A DNA stretch of 64,000 nt, from contig JAIYBC010000063.1 in NCBI GenBank assembly GCA_027488845.1, positions 1-64,000 on the forward strand, written 5' to 3'. The position numbers were made by a program, and so were the translations under genes. The stretch comes from Verrucomicrobiales bacterium (lineage in GTDB: Bacteria; Verrucomicrobiota; Verrucomicrobiia; Limisphaerales; UBA9464). Of this stretch, positions 10,032 through 20,560 are shown piece by piece (position 1 is the first letter of the stretch; the number at the start of each line of letters is the position of its first letter). A model generated the notes under the pieces. The model ran no database searches, had not been told where the DNA came from, and saw only the letters and a list, made by a program, of their open reading frames with translations.

Positions 10032-12068
10032 TCACTCCGGCTTCGGCATCTTGTCGCCGAGCCGCAGGTATTCCCACACCGCGCGGATGGTCTTGGGACC
10101 GTCGCCTTCGAGGACGTCCGCCAACGCGCTCCGGCCTTCCTCGTCGAAGTAGGCGGGCATCTTGCTGTTGGAATCGATGGAGGGCGGGCTGCGCAGCCAA
10201 CGACGGAAGAAGTCCGGCTGAAGGCGCTCGTGGGAGTGGGCCAGGTTGATGCCCGGGGCCTCGAAGACCTGGGTGGCGCCGAAGTCGCCGACGCTATGGC
10301 AGGAAGTGCAGGCGAAGCCGCCGTTGGCGCTCACCAGCTTCACGCCGACCTTGGCCAACTCGGCGTCCGGGGCGACGTCCTCCGCGGTCTTCGGCCCGAA
10401 TCCGTGCGACGTGGCAAGGCCGACTCCCAGGTTCTGGGCGAAGGCCGGGAAGGCGGGCATCCGGGACTCCAGCCACGGACGCGGCTTCCAGGTCTCGGTT
10501 CCTGCGATGAACTTCACGGCCCACTCGGGCTTGAGCTTGCCCTGCAGCAGCTCCCAGGCGGGGAAGCCCTCGAACTTGCCATGGCATTCCCGGCAGTTCA
10601 GCGCGCGCGATTGGCGGTCGAGGAAGTCGGCCGCCGTGTGGCGGGCCAACGAGGCGCGGTCCGACGCGGCGAACGCCCGCAGGGCCTTCCGATCGTCCTC
10701 GTTGAACGCATAACGCGCGGCCTTGGAACCCTCGGCACGGGTGTCGGCGACGCATCCGGAAGTCCACGTCGCCGGAAGCCCCGAAAGCGGCTTGGCGGCG
10801 AACTGGTTCTGCGCCCCGGCGAGGCTGTGGCAGTTCAGGCATCCCGAGTTCTGCACCAGCGTCCGACCCTTCGTCACGATCGCCTCCTCGGCGGGCGCCG
10901 TCCGATCCGTCGGCTTGTCCGCCACCGACTCGAGGTAGGCCGCCAACTGGATCGCCTCCGCGTCCGACAGCTTGAAGTCCGGCATCCGGATCCACGCGTA
11001 GTGTTCGGACGGCTTCTTGAGGAAGGCCACCAGGGAACCCGGGGTGAACTTCGCGAGGACCTGCTTCTGGGAGACCTTCTTCGGGTCGGCTTCCGTGGCG
11101 TCCGGCGCGAGGTGGCAGGCGACGCAATGGAGCTTCTCGAACAGCCCCTTGCCGGCCTCGGCGGCGTCGGCCGGAACCGTCACCGCGGCGGGCTCGGCGG
11201 ACGCCTTCAGCGAGGCGAGGTAGGCGGCGACCGCTTCCGCGTCGGCCTTGGCCGTCGGGCCGTGGAGCACCGCGGGCATCGGCGTCCCGGGACGGACGGC
11301 CGCGGGGTCTTCCACCCAGCGCGCCAACCAATCGAACTTCCGGCGCGAACCGATCCCCGCGAAGGCCGGAGCGTCCGCCTTCAGCTCGGGCATCCGTCCG
11401 GTGGCCGTGTGACACGAGAAACAGCGGTGCTCGGTGAACAGTTCCCGACCGCGACGGACCTCCTCGGCCGCCGTGATCTGCGGCGTCACCGCGTGCCCGA
11501 GCGAGGTGACCGGGATCGGATTGAACGGCGTCTCCTTGCCCGACCAGTACACGCGCACGAAGGCGTCGCCGGATTCCGGCGGGGTGTACTCCACCTGGAT
11601 CCGGTTCGCCCCCTTGTTCATCCGCACCTTCTGGCCGTCGACGACCTCATCGCCCTTGCCGTCGGCGTCGAGCGAGACGGTGTCGTTCACCGTGATCTTG
11701 AGGTGGCCGGTGAAGGCGCCGTGGAAGACGTAGTCGGCCCGGAGATCGACCGAGACGTTGCCCGACCAGTTGGCGGAGAACTTCCCGGGAGGAACGAACG
11801 GCGACGCCGGTTGGCCCGAGGGCACATACAGACCGATGCCGTCGACCGACTGGGCGTCCGACTTGTCGCCCGCCACGAGGGTCAGGGCCAGTCCGGGGAC
11901 GTCTTCGGCGCGGGCCGGGCAGTGCGACACGGCGACGGCAACGACGGCGAACGTCGCCGCGACGAGCGCGGAACGGAAGCGGGGGAGCCAAGGGACGGCG
12001 ATCACGGCCGGGAGCGTACGGGCGAGCCGGCGAGGGTCAAGAAACGCGGCCACAACGGACCAGCGCAT
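10032..12068 (-). CDS. Multihaem c-type cytochrome with PA14-like domain
   Basis: 678 residues from the ATG at 12068. A GTG at 12005 would put the start directly before the signal peptide (FRSALVAATFAVVAVAVSHC) and is a good alternative. After the signal comes a beta-rich region (LRADYVFHGAFTGHLKIT, VRVYWSGKE) that looks like a PA14 carbohydrate-binding fold. Five c-type haem sites follow: CFSCH (from residue 216), CVACH (315), CLNCH (410), CRECH (492) and CTSCH (587). The layout fits a periplasmic electron carrier or the cytochrome part of a membrane-bound dehydrogenase, but no catalytic partner is adjacent. The upstream sequence belongs to a dispersed repeat, so longer starts are not convincing. 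Confidence 0.82.
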   Translation of the reverse strand: MRWSVVAAFLDPRRLARTLPAVIAVPWLPRFRSALVAATFAVVAVAVSHCPARAEDVPGLALTLVAGDKSDAQSVDGIGLYVPSGQPASPFVPPGKFSANWSGNVSVDLRADYVFHGAFTGHLKITVNDTVSLDADGKGDEVVDGQKVRMNKGANRIQVEYTPPESGDAFVRVYWSGKETPFNPIPVTSLGHAVTPQITAAEEVRRGRELFTEHRCFSCHTATGRMPELKADAPAFAGIGSRRKFDWLARWVEDPAAVRPGTPMPAVLHGPTAKADAEAVAAYLASLKASAEPAAVTVPADAAEAGKGLFEKLHCVACHLAPDATEADPKKVSQKQVLAKFTPGSLVAFLKKPSEHYAWIRMPDFKLSDAEAIQLAAYLESVADKPTDRTAPAEEAIVTKGRTLVQNSGCLNCHSLAGAQNQFAAKPLSGLPATWTSGCVADTRAEGSKAARYAFNEDDRKALRAFAASDRASLARHTAADFLDRQSRALNCRECHGKFEGFPAWELLQGKLKPEWAVKFIAGTETWKPRPWLESRMPAFPAFAQNLGVGLATSHGFGPKTAEDVAPDAELAKVGVKLVSANGGFACTSCHSVGDFGATQVFEAPGINLAHSHERLQPDFFRRWLRSPPSIDSNSKMPAYFDEEGRSALADVLEGDGPKTIRAVWEYLRLGDKMPKPE

Positions 12069-12089
12069 GCGACATGACGAAAACGGGGC

Positions 12090-12130
12090 GGAGGCTGACC
12101 TCACGCGAAAACGCCAAGTCGCCAAGATGA
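12090..12130 (-). repeat. Dispersed repeat fragment, GCGTGAGGTC family
   Basis: Read on the minus strand, this stretch (cttggcgttttcgcgtgagg then tcagcctccgcc) matches the end of the repeats at 21657-21777 and 21974-22094 and a fragment near 55100. It lies upstream of the cytochrome start. The similarity is by eye. Confidence 0.6.
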
Positions 12131-12339
12131 ATGCACCTGAAGGCGGGACCTGGCACTTCGGAGAAACCTCTCCGTATCCTTCTTGAAGAACGCCGCCCCC
12201 CTCTCTTCGCGAGACCGACCGATTCCGGCGTGGCCGAAACCTCCTCCCAACCCGCTTCCAATCCCAAGCCCCATGATTCGTGTCCTCTGCGCCTCCGTGG
12301 CCAACCTCCAACTCTTCCCCAATTCCGACTTGCCATAAG

Positions 12340-12353
12340 ACAGACTTGTCTGT
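12340..12353. promoter_or_regulatory. Inverted repeat, probable TetR operator in front of its own gene
   Basis: ACAGAC-TT-GTCTGT is a perfect 6+6 inverted repeat that ends 15 bases before the regulator's ATG. The same pattern occurs before the old-yellow-enzyme gene at 12973, which suggests one protein binds both. Confidence 0.65.
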
Positions 12354-12368
12354 TTATTGACTCCCGAG

Positions 12369-12929
12369 ATGTCCGAAGCCCGTCAGCGTATTTTGGAGAC
12401 GGCCGCCCGTTTGTTCGCCGAACGGGGCTACGAGGCCGTGGGCATCAACGAGCTCATCGAGAAGTCGGAGGTCTGCAAGGCGACCTTCTACCAGCAGTTC
12501 CGCAGCAAGGAGTCGCTGTGCGTGGAATGGCTGCGTCTGGAGGCGGCCGCGTCCGAGCAACAGGCGACGGCCCTGTTGGACCGCGATCTGCCGGCCGCGG
12601 AAAAGGTCGCCATCCGCTTCGACGGACTGCGCAACTTCCTCAAGGAGTCCGAGTTCCGAGGATGCCCGTTCTCCAATACCGCCACGGTGATCCCGCGCGA
12701 CAGCGACGCCGTCGGCGTGGTCCAGGAGTACAAGGCGAACTCACGCCTCTTCTGGCATTCCCTGGCCCTCCAGGTCCACCGGGAGCCTTCCGCGGCCCGG
12801 GCCCTCGGTGACGCTTGGTTCCTCCTCTTCTCCGGCGCCGTCACCGAAGCCCAGAACGCCAAGGCGCTTTGGCCCGTCGACTCCGCCAAGGCAGCCGCGC
12901 TCTCCCTCTGCGGTTCCTCCAAGCCCTGA
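12369..12929 (+). CDS. TetR/AcrR family regulator, NemR-like by context
   Basis: 186 residues. The N-terminal helix-turn-helix reads [20 protein letters not shown] with recognition-helix region [13 protein letters not shown], standard for TetR. The C-terminal ligand domain carries [14 protein letters not shown] with Cys99. The GCPF-type motif is common in this subgroup. In E. coli, NemR uses a reactive cysteine to sense electrophiles and represses nemA, an old yellow enzyme. Here the regulator is 79 bases upstream of an old yellow enzyme and both have look-alike operators, so a similar role is likely. The ATG at 12369 is preferred over an in-frame TTG four codons earlier. Confidence 0.85.
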   Translation: MSEARQRILETAARLFAERGYEAVGINELIEKSEVCKATFYQQFRSKESLCVEWLRLEAAASEQQATALLDRDLPAAEKVAIRFDGLRNFLKESEFRGCPFSNTATVIPRDSDAVGVVQEYKANSRLFWHSLALQVHREPSAARALGDAWFLLFSGAVTEAQNAKALWPVDSAKAAALSLCGSSKP

Positions 12930-12972
12930 CCGCCCAAGACCCCGTTTCGAAACCTCCTAGGCAACATAGTAG

Positions 12973-12986
12973 ACCGACCAGTCTGT
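12973..12986. promoter_or_regulatory. Second probable TetR operator, upstream of the OYE gene
   Basis: ACCGACCAGTCTGT matches 11 of 14 positions of the inverted repeat before the TetR gene. With flanks it reads tAGACcgaccaGTCTgt. It lies 22 bases before the ATG of the reductase gene, where a repressor would block transcription. Confidence 0.6.
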
Positions 12987-13008
12987 CACTTCTCGCCTTC
13001 CAAATCCC

Positions 13009-14100
13009 ATGAGCACTCCTGCAAACCTGTTCACCCCGATCCGCATCGGCGCCGTCGAGGCGCCCAACCGCATCTTCATGGCGCCGCTCACCCGCTGCCG
13101 GGCGGCTGCCGGAAATGTTCCCGTCGAACTGAATGCCCTCTACTACACCCAACGCGCCACGGCGGGCCTGATCATCACCGAGGCCACCTCCGTGTCCCCC
13201 CGCGGGTTCGGCTATCCCAACACCCCGGGCATCTTCACCGAGGCGCAGGTCGCCGGTTGGCGCACGGTCACGAACTCGGTCCATGCCGCCGGCGGACGCA
13301 TCTTCCTCCAGCTTTGGCATGTCGGACGCATTTCCCATCCTTCCTACCAACCCGACGGTGGCCTCCCGGTGGCTCCCTCCGCGATCACGCCGCGCGGCCA
13401 GATCTTCACCGGCACCGCGATGGCCGACTACGTCGCTCCGCGCGCGCTCGAACTGTCCGAGATCCCCGGCATCGTCGCCGAGTACGTCCATGGCGCGCAG
13501 CTGGCCAAGGCCGCCGGCTTCGACGGCGTGGAGATCCACAACGCCAACGGCTACCTGCTCGACCAGTTCCTGAGGGACGGCACGAACCACCGCACCGACC
13601 GCTACGGCGGCAGCGTCCAGAACCGGGCCCGCCTCACCCTCGAGGTCACCGAGGCCGTCGTCGGGGTCTGGGGCGCGGATCGCGTCGGCATCCGCTTCTC
13701 CCCGGGCGGCGTGTTCAACGACATGCGCGATTCCAATCCGCTGGAGACCTTCGGATACGTGCTCCAGGAGCTCTCGCCCCTGAACCTTGCGTACGCGCAC
13801 GTGACCGCCGTGACCGCCCAGGACATCGCCCACGGCGCCAAGGCCGGGGTCGGACCCCGCGAACTCCGTTCCAGCTATCGCGGGAACATCGTCACGGCCG
13901 GCGGATTCGACCTCGGGTCCGGCAACCAGGCCCTCGCCGAGGGCTGGGCGGACGCCGTGGCCTTCGGGGTGAAGTTCATCGCCAATCCCGATCTTCCGGC
14001 GCGCTTCCGTGCCGGGGCCGCGCTCAACGAGCCCGACGAGACCACGTTCTACGCCCCCGGCCCCAAGGGCTACACCGACTACACCGCCCTCGCGCGCTGA
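13009..14100 (+). CDS. nemA: Old yellow enzyme family alkene reductase (NemA-like)
   Basis: 363 residues, the usual length for NAD(P)H:flavin-dependent ene-reductases of the NemA/xenobiotic reductase group. The FMN barrel starts with [20 protein letters not shown]. Substrate-binding His177 and Asn180 lie in [14 protein letters not shown], and the phosphate-binding end region contains [22 protein letters not shown]. The enzyme reduces activated C=C bonds and nitro compounds in the cytoplasm and is usually linked to electrophile detoxification. It is preceded by a TetR gene and a matching operator and followed at 41 bases by a DUF5069 gene, probably in one transcript. Confidence 0.92.
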   Translation: MSTPANLFTPIRIGAVEAPNRIFMAPLTRCRAAAGNVPVELNALYYTQRATAGLIITEATSVSPRGFGYPNTPGIFTEAQVAGWRTVTNSVHAAGGRIFLQLWHVGRISHPSYQPDGGLPVAPSAITPRGQIFTGTAMADYVAPRALELSEIPGIVAEYVHGAQLAKAAGFDGVEIHNANGYLLDQFLRDGTNHRTDRYGGSVQNRARLTLEVTEAVVGVWGADRVGIRFSPGGVFNDMRDSNPLETFGYVLQELSPLNLAYAHVTAVTAQDIAHGAKAGVGPRELRSSYRGNIVTAGGFDLGSGNQALAEGWADAVAFGVKFIANPDLPARFRAGAALNEPDETTFYAPGPKGYTDYTALAR

Positions 14101-14141
14101 CCGGGACCGCCGCCATTCCACCGAAACCCACTTCCGAAAAC

Positions 14142-14606
14142 ATGAGCACCACCAACGAAATCCGAGCCCTCGACCTGACCCAACGCCCTCCGCGCAGCAT
14201 GCGCGTCCGCCTCGGCGGATACGCGATCCTGCCGCGGGTCCTCGACAAATGCCGCGCCGTCCTCGTCGGCAAGAACGGCGAGTACAAGTTCAACTGCCCG
14301 CTGGACCAGCACCTCTTCAACTTCGTCGGCATCGACGCCGAGGCCTTCAAGGCCGAGGTCGCGAAGGGCGTCGGCGACAGCGGGATGCTCGCGTGGGTGC
14401 AGGCCAACGCGAAGTTCCAGCGGTCGCCGTGGGAGATCCAGCAGTGGAGCGCCTACCATGACAACCGGGGACCCGACAGCGACGCCGAGACGCTCGCCTA
14501 CTTCGCCAACGCGGTGGCCAAGCTGAGCACCACGCGCGAGGACATCCGGGCGTGGGCCGACATGCTCGACCTCGACGACCACGTCAGCTACGGCGGCCAG
14601 CCGTGA
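14142..14606 (+). CDS. DUF5069 family protein
   Basis: 154 residues. The run [18 protein letters not shown] followed by [19 protein letters not shown] is characteristic of DUF5069, a small cytoplasmic family of unknown function that is frequent in Verrucomicrobiota. No catalytic residues are identifiable. The start is the ATG at 14142. It follows the old-yellow-enzyme gene by 41 bases and is probably cotranscribed and under the same TetR control. Confidence 0.85.
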   Translation: MSTTNEIRALDLTQRPPRSMRVRLGGYAILPRVLDKCRAVLVGKNGEYKFNCPLDQHLFNFVGIDAEAFKAEVAKGVGDSGMLAWVQANAKFQRSPWEIQQWSAYHDNRGPDSDAETLAYFANAVAKLSTTREDIRAWADMLDLDDHVSYGGQP

Positions 14607-14691
14607 GCCGGACGCCGGACGGAATGGGCACCCGATCCCCGATCGTGGATTCCCATTCCCGTCCGGCGTGGTTTCTGGAACAAGGGATCGG

Positions 14692-15258
14692 TTGAAGCGC
14701 TGGAGCTCCATCTGGGTTTTCGGGGTCGTCGCCGTGGCCGTCGCGGCCGCCATGGCCTACTGGTGGCGGCTCCGCTCGGAGAACCGCTACGACACGGAGA
14801 TCCGGGCCGGCGCCGCGAGGTACGGATTGCCACCGGCGCTGGTGAAGGCGGTGATCTGGAAGGAAAGCCGCTTCAACGCCGACGCCCGCGGGAAGGCGGG
14901 CGAGATCGGCCTCATGCAGATCACCGAGGACGCCGCGCAGGAATGGGCCGACAGCCTGCGCCTGACCCACTACGTCCACGAGCACACCCTGGACCCGGCG
15001 ACGAACGTCTTCGCGGGGTCCCACTACCTGTCGAAGGTCCTCCGCCGCTACGGCGCGACGGACAACCCGCTGGCCTACGCGTTGGCCGACTACAATGCCG
15101 GCCGCGGGAACGTGTTGCGCTGGATGAACTCCACCAACGCCCCGGCGGCGCGCACCAACAGCCGCGTCTTCCTCTCGGCCATGACCTTCCCGGGGACCCG
15201 GCAGTACGTGTTGGGGATCCTCGAACGGCGGAACCACTACGAGGGGCAGTTCCGGTGA
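14692..15258 (+). CDS. Membrane-anchored lytic murein transglycosylase (SLT domain)
   Basis: 188 residues from a TTG preceded at good spacing by AAGGGA. A GTG at 14668 would add eight residues. One N-terminal transmembrane segment (IWVFGVVAVAVAAAMAYWW) is followed by a goose-lysozyme-like SLT domain. It has the catalytic glutamate in IWKESRFNADARGKAGEIG (Glu58 in this numbering), then GLMQIT and ALADYNAGRGN. Such enzymes cleave the MurNAc-GlcNAc bond of peptidoglycan in the periplasm. It stands alone, converging on pair B across a repeat-filled gap. Confidence 0.88.
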   Translation: MKRWSSIWVFGVVAVAVAAAMAYWWRLRSENRYDTEIRAGAARYGLPPALVKAVIWKESRFNADARGKAGEIGLMQITEDAAQEWADSLRLTHYVHEHTLDPATNVFAGSHYLSKVLRRYGATDNPLAYALADYNAGRGNVLRWMNSTNAPAARTNSRVFLSAMTFPGTRQYVLGILERRNHYEGQFR

Positions 15259-15322
15259 AGCCGGGGTTCCTCCGCCACCCTGCGGAGGAACGGTTGGGAG
15301 CGGAGAGAGGTCCACGCGGAGG

Positions 15323-15445
15323 CGCGGAGACGCGGAGGGGAACCGCCTCCGGTGACTTTGTGGGCGAGGCCGAGATTCACAGCCGGTCCGAGGCCGGGAT
15401 CGGGGTTCACAACCAAGGGCGCCAAGGGTGCCAAGAGGACACCTC
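15323..15445. repeat. Dispersed repeat, copy 1
   Basis: This 123-base stretch recurs at 15582-15695 with about 85-90% identity by eye and one 9-base difference. It ends in an AAGGG-rich stretch (gttcacaaccaagggcgcca, then agggtgccaagaggacacctc). Part of this end also occurs, inverted, at about 21829-21853. Confidence 0.8.
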
Positions 15446-15528
15446 CGAGGTTTTTGGACACTGACTTCAGTTGGCATCCTGTGACCTCGGCGCCATGTCC
15501 CGGGGTCTCTCCCAACTCCCTCTGCGTG

Positions 15529-15596
15529 CTCCGCGCCTCTGCGGGAGAACGAATCCCTCTCAGATCTTTCTCCCGCGGAGACGCAGAGACGCGGAG
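15529..15596. repeat. Inverted repeat inside the 15.3-15.8 kb gap
   Basis: The left arm (15529-15549, ctccgcgcctctgcgggaga) pairs with the right arm (15568-15596, beginning ttctcccgcggaga and ending gacgcggag) over most of its length. It would form a stem-loop in the middle of the intergenic region between two converging genes. Confidence 0.6.
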
Positions 15597-15695
15597 TGGG
15601 ACTGCCTCAGGCGAGTTTGCGGACGAGGCCGCGATTCACAGCCAGTCCGAGACCGGGATCGGGGTTCACGACCAAGGGTGCCAAGAGGACACCTC
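15582..15695. repeat. Dispersed repeat, copy 2
   Basis: Second direct copy of 15323-15445. Together the two copies and the inverted repeat account for most of the 513-base gap 15259-15771, in which I see no gene. Confidence 0.8.
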
Positions 15696-15771
15696 TCAGT
15701 TTCGGAGTCCTGAATTCAGGCGACTCCGCGGGCTCCGCGCCTCCGCGTGGAACTCCGTCCCGCCTCCACCG

Positions 15772-17226
15772 CTACGCCAACAGCTTCGAGACGACCTCGC
15801 CGTGGACGTCGGTGAGCCGGAAGTCGCGGCCCTGGAAGCGGTAGGTCAGCTTCTCGTGGTTGAATCCCAGCAGGTGCAGCATGGTGGCGTGGAAGTCGTG
15901 GACGTGGACCTTGTCGGTGGTGGCGTTGAAGCCGAAGTCGTCGGAATCGCCCAGGGTCAACCCCGGCCGGATGCCGCCGCCGGCGAACCACATGGAGAAG
16001 CAGTTCGGGTGGTGGTCGCGCCCGTCGTTGCCGCCCTGGACCATCGGCGTACGGCCGAACTCGCCGCCCCAGATCACCAGCGTGTCGTCGAGCAGTCCCC
16101 GCTCCTTGAGGTCCCGCACCAAGGCCGCGTTGGCCCGGTCGGTGTCGGCGCAGTTCTTCTTCAGGTCGCCGACGAGGTTGCCGTGCTGGTCCCACGCCTC
16201 GTGGAAGACCTGCACGAACCGGACGCCCCGCTCGACCATCCGCCGCGCGAGCAGGCAAGCGGAGGCGTAGGTGGTCTTGCCGGGGGTCGCGCCGTACATC
16301 TCCAGCGTCTTCGGTGACTCGCGGGTGAGGTCCATCAGCTCCGGCGCGCTGGACTGCATCCGGTAGGCCATCTCGAAGGCGCTGATGCGCGTGGCGATCT
16401 CCGGATCGCCGACCACGCCGAGACGCTCGCGGTTGAGTTCGCGGATGGCGTCGAGGGTGTCGCGCTGCATGACGCGGTCCACGCCCTTCGGGTTGGAGAG
16501 GTACAGCACCGGGTCGCCGCCGCTGCGGAAGAGCACGCCGTTGTGCACGCTGGGCAGGAAGCCCGCGCCCCAGTTCGAGGCGCCGCCGCTGGTGCCCTTG
16601 CTGCCGGTGGAGAAGACGACGTAGGCCGGCAGGTCGCTGCTCTCGGAGCCGAGTCCGTAGGTGGTCCACGCGCCGAAGCTCGGCCGGCCGAACTGCTGCG
16701 AACCGGTGTTCATCATGATCTGCGCCGGCGCATGGTTGAAGGCGTCGGTGTGCATCGACTTCACGATGGCGATGTCGTCGGCGACCGTCGCCAGGTGCGG
16801 CATCAGCTCCGAGATCTCCGCGCCGGAACGGCCGTGTCGGGCGAACTTGAACTTCGGCCCGAGCAGCGTGGAGTTGGGGTTGATGAACGCCGCGCGGTAG
16901 CCCTTGAGCAGCTCCGCCGGCGGCAGCTTGCCATCCCACTTGGCCAGCTCCGGCTTGTGGTCGAGCAGCTCCAGGTGGCTCGGCGCCCCCGCCTGGAAGA
17001 GGTAGATGACGCGCTTGGCCTTCGCCGGAAGGGGCGGACGCCGCGGGGCCATGGGATTGGCGGCGCCGGCGGGACCGGATGCCGCGGCGGCCACGGCGCG
17101 GTCGGCGAGCAGGCCCTGGAGCGCGGCCATGCCGAGGCCGACGCCGCATTCCTTGAAGAACCAGCGACGGGTGCGTGCGGAACGGGCCTCGGACACGGCC
17201 TGTTCGAGATGGGTGAGGCGGTTCAT
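15772..17226 (-). CDS. DUF1501 protein, Tat-exported, pair B
   Basis: 484 residues. A Tat-type N-terminus ([20 protein letters not shown]) is followed by [48 protein letters not shown] and [12 protein letters not shown], the family landmarks. The ATG lies only four bases past the stop of the upstream DUF1549/1553 gene, so the two are translated from one message. Its sequence is closest by eye to the pair A member. Confidence 0.9.
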   Translation of the reverse strand: MNRLTHLEQAVSEARSARTRRWFFKECGVGLGMAALQGLLADRAVAAAASGPAGAANPMAPRRPPLPAKAKRVIYLFQAGAPSHLELLDHKPELAKWDGKLPPAELLKGYRAAFINPNSTLLGPKFKFARHGRSGAEISELMPHLATVADDIAIVKSMHTDAFNHAPAQIMMNTGSQQFGRPSFGAWTTYGLGSESSDLPAYVVFSTGSKGTSGGASNWGAGFLPSVHNGVLFRSGGDPVLYLSNPKGVDRVMQRDTLDAIRELNRERLGVVGDPEIATRISAFEMAYRMQSSAPELMDLTRESPKTLEMYGATPGKTTYASACLLARRMVERGVRFVQVFHEAWDQHGNLVGDLKKNCADTDRANAALVRDLKERGLLDDTLVIWGGEFGRTPMVQGGNDGRDHHPNCFSMWFAGGGIRPGLTLGDSDDFGFNATTDKVHVHDFHATMLHLLGFNHEKLTYRFQGRDFRLTDVHGEVVSKLLA

Positions 17227-17230
17227 GGCG

Positions 17231-20200
17231 TCATTCCTTGGTGATGGCTTCGTCGAGGTTCAACAGCGCGCGGGCGACCGCGGTGTAGGCCGCGAGCGTG
17301 GTCGGGGTGACCCCGGACGGCAGGTCCGACGGCACGTCCCGTCCGCCCGTCGCCAACTCCGAGGCGCTGACCCAGCCCTCGGCCACGTGGGCCTTCTGGC
17401 GGGCGAGCAGGTCGAGCAGCACGCGGGATTCCTTCGCCGTCGGAGGACGGCTGAGCACGCGGCGGAAGGCGTAGCGGATGCGCTGTTCGTCGGTGCGGCC
17501 GCCGTCGCGGACCGTGCGCAGGGCCAACGCCTGCGCGGCCTCCAGGAACTGGGGCTCGTTCAGCGAGATCAACGCCTGCAACGGGGTGTTCGAACGCAGC
17601 CGGCGCACGCAGGAGAAGTCGCCGTTCGGGGCGTCGAAGGTCTGGAGCACCGGGTACGGGATGCTGCGGAACCGGAAGGCGTAGATCGAACGCCGATAGC
17701 GTTCGGGGCCGGTCTCCTCCTTCCAGGTCTTCGGGCCGTAGCTCGCGGGCGGCTGGAACAGGAACTCGGGCGCCGGCGGGTAGACCGGCCGGCCGCCGAG
17801 GGCGGGGTTGAGCAGGCCGGACGCGGCCAAGGCGACGTCCCGGACGATCTCGCCCTCCACCCGCAGCCGCGCCCCGCGGGCCAACAGGCGGTTGAACGGA
17901 TCCTTCTCCAGCAGCGCGGGCGTCACCCGGCTCGACTGGCGGTAGGCCGCGGACCGGACGACGAGGCGGTGCAGGTGCTTCATCGACCACGGCGCGACGC
18001 CCGGTTCGGAGGGCCGCATGAACTCGACGGCGAGCCAGTCGAGCAGTTCCGGATGGGACGCCTTCGGCGACTGGGTGCCGAGGTCCTCCGGGGTCTCCAC
18101 CAGGCCGGTGCCGAAGTACTGCTGCCAAAGCCGGTTCACGGCGACGCGCGCGGTGGTGGGCGAAGCCGGGTCCGTGAGCCAGCGGGCCAGCGTCAGACGC
18201 GAGTCGTCGGCGCCGGGCGGCAGCGGATGCAGGAACGCCGGGGTGCCGAAGTCGACCTCCTTGCCCGGCTTCAGCCAGTCGCCGCGCTTGAACATCCGCG
18301 TCGCCTGACGGGCCTCGCCGGGCCCTTCCCCGGTGCGCCGCGCGAACACCAGTGACGGTGCGCCCTCGGGCCAGCGCCTCCACAGCGCCTCGATGCGCTC
18401 GTTGGCCTCGCGGAACTCCGGGCGCGTGGTGCGCCAGTAGGCGAACACCGCGGCGGTCTGGGCGGGCGTGCGGCGTTCCCGCGGGACACGGCCCACGATC
18501 TCGCGGACCGCGGCGGGCAGCGGGTCGGCCACGGCGTTGGTCGCGGTGGCGACCGAGAGGCGGAAGCGCCCGAGGTTGTGGGTCTGGAGATCGTCGGAGT
18601 TGAACCCGCCGTGGTTCTGGGCGAGCTCGAACTTCAGCCGCGTGCCGCCGGCGAAGCCGAACGGCTTCTCCGCCACGAACACCGCCTTGCGCGCCTGGTT
18701 GCGGCGGCCGGGTCCCGCGTCGATGCCCCAGGCGGTGTCGCCGTTGCCGTCGATCGCATGGGCCACGGGACCGTAGGTGCGCTTCTTCCCGGAGCGGTTG
18801 TCGAACTCCGCCTCGAGCGGCTTCTCCGCGTTCTCGAAGTCCGCGGTGGCGCGGACGAACTTCACCGTCACCCGGTTCGTCGGGTTCGCGATCTCCTCGG
18901 CCACGAGCCGGAACTCGCTCAACGCCGCCATGCCGTGGACCGAACGGCCGGGCCCGTTGCAGGGGAGGTTCGGGTCGGTGAGCTGCTCCAGGCGCACCGC
19001 GGCGATCCCGGTCGACGTGTTGGTCCCGTGGAAATGCGCGGTCCATTGCGTCGGCGCATAGCTGGCGGCGCGGATCGAGCCGTCCTCGTACTGGTAGAAC
19101 CGCTCGCCGTTGTCCCCGGCGTTGGCGCACCGCACGACCTGCCAGTCCGGCTGGTCGCCTCGGACCGATTCCTCCCACGCGGCCATCTTCTCCTCCCATC
19201 CCGAAGCGGTGTGGCGCAGCGCCTCCTCGGCCTCGCGGATCTCCCGCGCCACGGTGTCACGCTGGAGCTGCTGCGACGGCGTGTAGGCCACCATCGAGGA
19301 TTCGTGGTCGTTGTTCAGGAAGGCGAACAGCCGGTAGTATTGCTCCTGCGAGACCGGGTCGAACTTGTGGTTGTGGCACTGCGCGCACTGGATGGTGATC
19401 CCCAGCACGGCCTTGCCGATGCAGTCCATGCGGTCGATCAGGCCGTCGATGCGGAACTGCTCCGGATCCGCGCCGCCTTCCTCGTTGAGCATGGCGTTCC
19501 GCAGGAAGCCGGTGGCGATCCGCTGCGACTCGGTGGCTCCCGGAAGCTGGTCCCCGGCGACCTGCTCCAGCACGAAGCGGTCGTACGGCAGGTCGCGGTT
19601 GATGGCGTCGACCACCCAGTCGCGGTAGGCCCAGACGAAACGCGGCTTGTCCTTCTCGAAGCCGTCGGAATCCGCGTACCGCGCGGCGTCGAGCCAGTGG
19701 CGTCCCCACCGTTCGCCGAAGTGGGGCGACGCCAGGAGTTCCTCCACCTTGCGGTCCCACGCGTCCGCCGAACGGTCCGCGAGGAAGCGGTCCACCTCCT
19801 CCGGCGTCGGCGGCAGCCCCGTCAGGTCGAAGTGCAGACGTCGCAGCAGCGTCGTGCGGCCCGCCTCGGACGAAGGCCTCAGTCCCGCCGCCTCCAACCG
19901 CTCCAACACGAAACGGTCGATCGGCGTCCGCGCCCATTTCGCGTCCCGCACCCGCGGCACGGGCGGACGCACCGGCGCCGTCCAGGCCCAATGCCCGCCG
20001 GCCGGCACGTCCTTCGCCGCCACCGCGGGCCAATCGGCGCCACGGTCGATCCAGGCGCGGAGACGTCCGATCTCCCCGGCGTCGAGCGGCTCTCCCTTCC
20101 TGGGCATGCGCGCCAGTTCGGGATGCGTCCCGGCCACGGCCTGGATGAGGATCGAGTCCGCGCTCCGGCCTGGGATCCACGCCGGCCCATGTTCGCCGCC

Positions 20201-20449
20201 CTTGAGCGCCGCCTCGCGGGAATCCAGTCGGAGACCCGATTCCGAGCGCTTCGGGCCATGGCAGGAAATGCAGCGGTCGGCGAACAGCGGCGCGATGTCG
20301 CGGGAGAACTCCACCGCGGCGGACGCCGGCGCGGGCAAGGCGCCCGGGACGACGTCGGCGGCCTGGAGCAGTCCGCCGCGGACCATGGCCGCGGCGAGGA
20401 CGACCCACCGGCGCACGCCGGAGGACGAGTGGGACGGACGGGGGTTCAC
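17231..20449 (-). CDS. DUF1549/DUF1553 protein with N-terminal haem domain (PSCyt1), pair B
   Basis: 1072 residues from a GTG at 20449, which places a short basic N-terminus before the signal segment ([20 protein letters not shown]). The longer open frame to 20587 crosses the divergent promoter region and is unlikely. PSCyt1 has CISCH at residues 60-64. DUF1549 contains [19 protein letters not shown] and [11 protein letters not shown] from residue 355. DUF1553 begins with [17 protein letters not shown]. The middle region ([29 protein letters not shown]) is shared with pair A and resembles a discoidin-like binding module. The order heme domain, DUF1549, insert, DUF1553 is identical to pair A, so these two are probably recent paralogues. 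Confidence 0.88.
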   Translation of the reverse strand: MNPRPSHSSSGVRRWVVLAAAMVRGGLLQAADVVPGALPAPASAAVEFSRDIAPLFADRCISCHGPKRSESGLRLDSREAALKGGEHGPAWIPGRSADSILIQAVAGTHPELARMPRKGEPLDAGEIGRLRAWIDRGADWPAVAAKDVPAGGHWAWTAPVRPPVPRVRDAKWARTPIDRFVLERLEAAGLRPSSEAGRTTLLRRLHFDLTGLPPTPEEVDRFLADRSADAWDRKVEELLASPHFGERWGRHWLDAARYADSDGFEKDKPRFVWAYRDWVVDAINRDLPYDRFVLEQVAGDQLPGATESQRIATGFLRNAMLNEEGGADPEQFRIDGLIDRMDCIGKAVLGITIQCAQCHNHKFDPVSQEQYYRLFAFLNNDHESSMVAYTPSQQLQRDTVAREIREAEEALRHTASGWEEKMAAWEESVRGDQPDWQVVRCANAGDNGERFYQYEDGSIRAASYAPTQWTAHFHGTNTSTGIAAVRLEQLTDPNLPCNGPGRSVHGMAALSEFRLVAEEIANPTNRVTVKFVRATADFENAEKPLEAEFDNRSGKKRTYGPVAHAIDGNGDTAWGIDAGPGRRNQARKAVFVAEKPFGFAGGTRLKFELAQNHGGFNSDDLQTHNLGRFRLSVATATNAVADPLPAAVREIVGRVPRERRTPAQTAAVFAYWRTTRPEFREANERIEALWRRWPEGAPSLVFARRTGEGPGEARQATRMFKRGDWLKPGKEVDFGTPAFLHPLPPGADDSRLTLARWLTDPASPTTARVAVNRLWQQYFGTGLVETPEDLGTQSPKASHPELLDWLAVEFMRPSEPGVAPWSMKHLHRLVVRSAAYRQSSRVTPALLEKDPFNRLLARGARLRVEGEIVRDVALAASGLLNPALGGRPVYPPAPEFLFQPPASYGPKTWKEETGPERYRRSIYAFRFRSIPYPVLQTFDAPNGDFSCVRRLRSNTPLQALISLNEPQFLEAAQALALRTVRDGGRTDEQRIRYAFRRVLSRPPTAKESRVLLDLLARQKAHVAEGWVSASELATGGRDVPSDLPSGVTPTTLAAYTAVARALLNLDEAITKE

Positions 20450-20560
20450 GGCACCCCGAGTGTGTCGCGGAACACGGCGGGGTCCATGCCGATTTGGCGG
20501 AAAGCCCCGCGGCGATCCGTCCACCTCGACCCGGGGACCGCGGGATGGCACCCTCCTCCC

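Noticed and set aside
7458-10249. Long plus- and minus-strand frames overlapping the OPT transporter
   Set aside because: The OPT frame has a coherent membrane protein pattern. The others are shadows in alternate frames.
18578-20560. 660-codon upstream extension of the cupredoxin frame
   Set aside because: It runs antisense to pair B. The ATG at 20561 followed by a hydrophobic anchor is a natural start.
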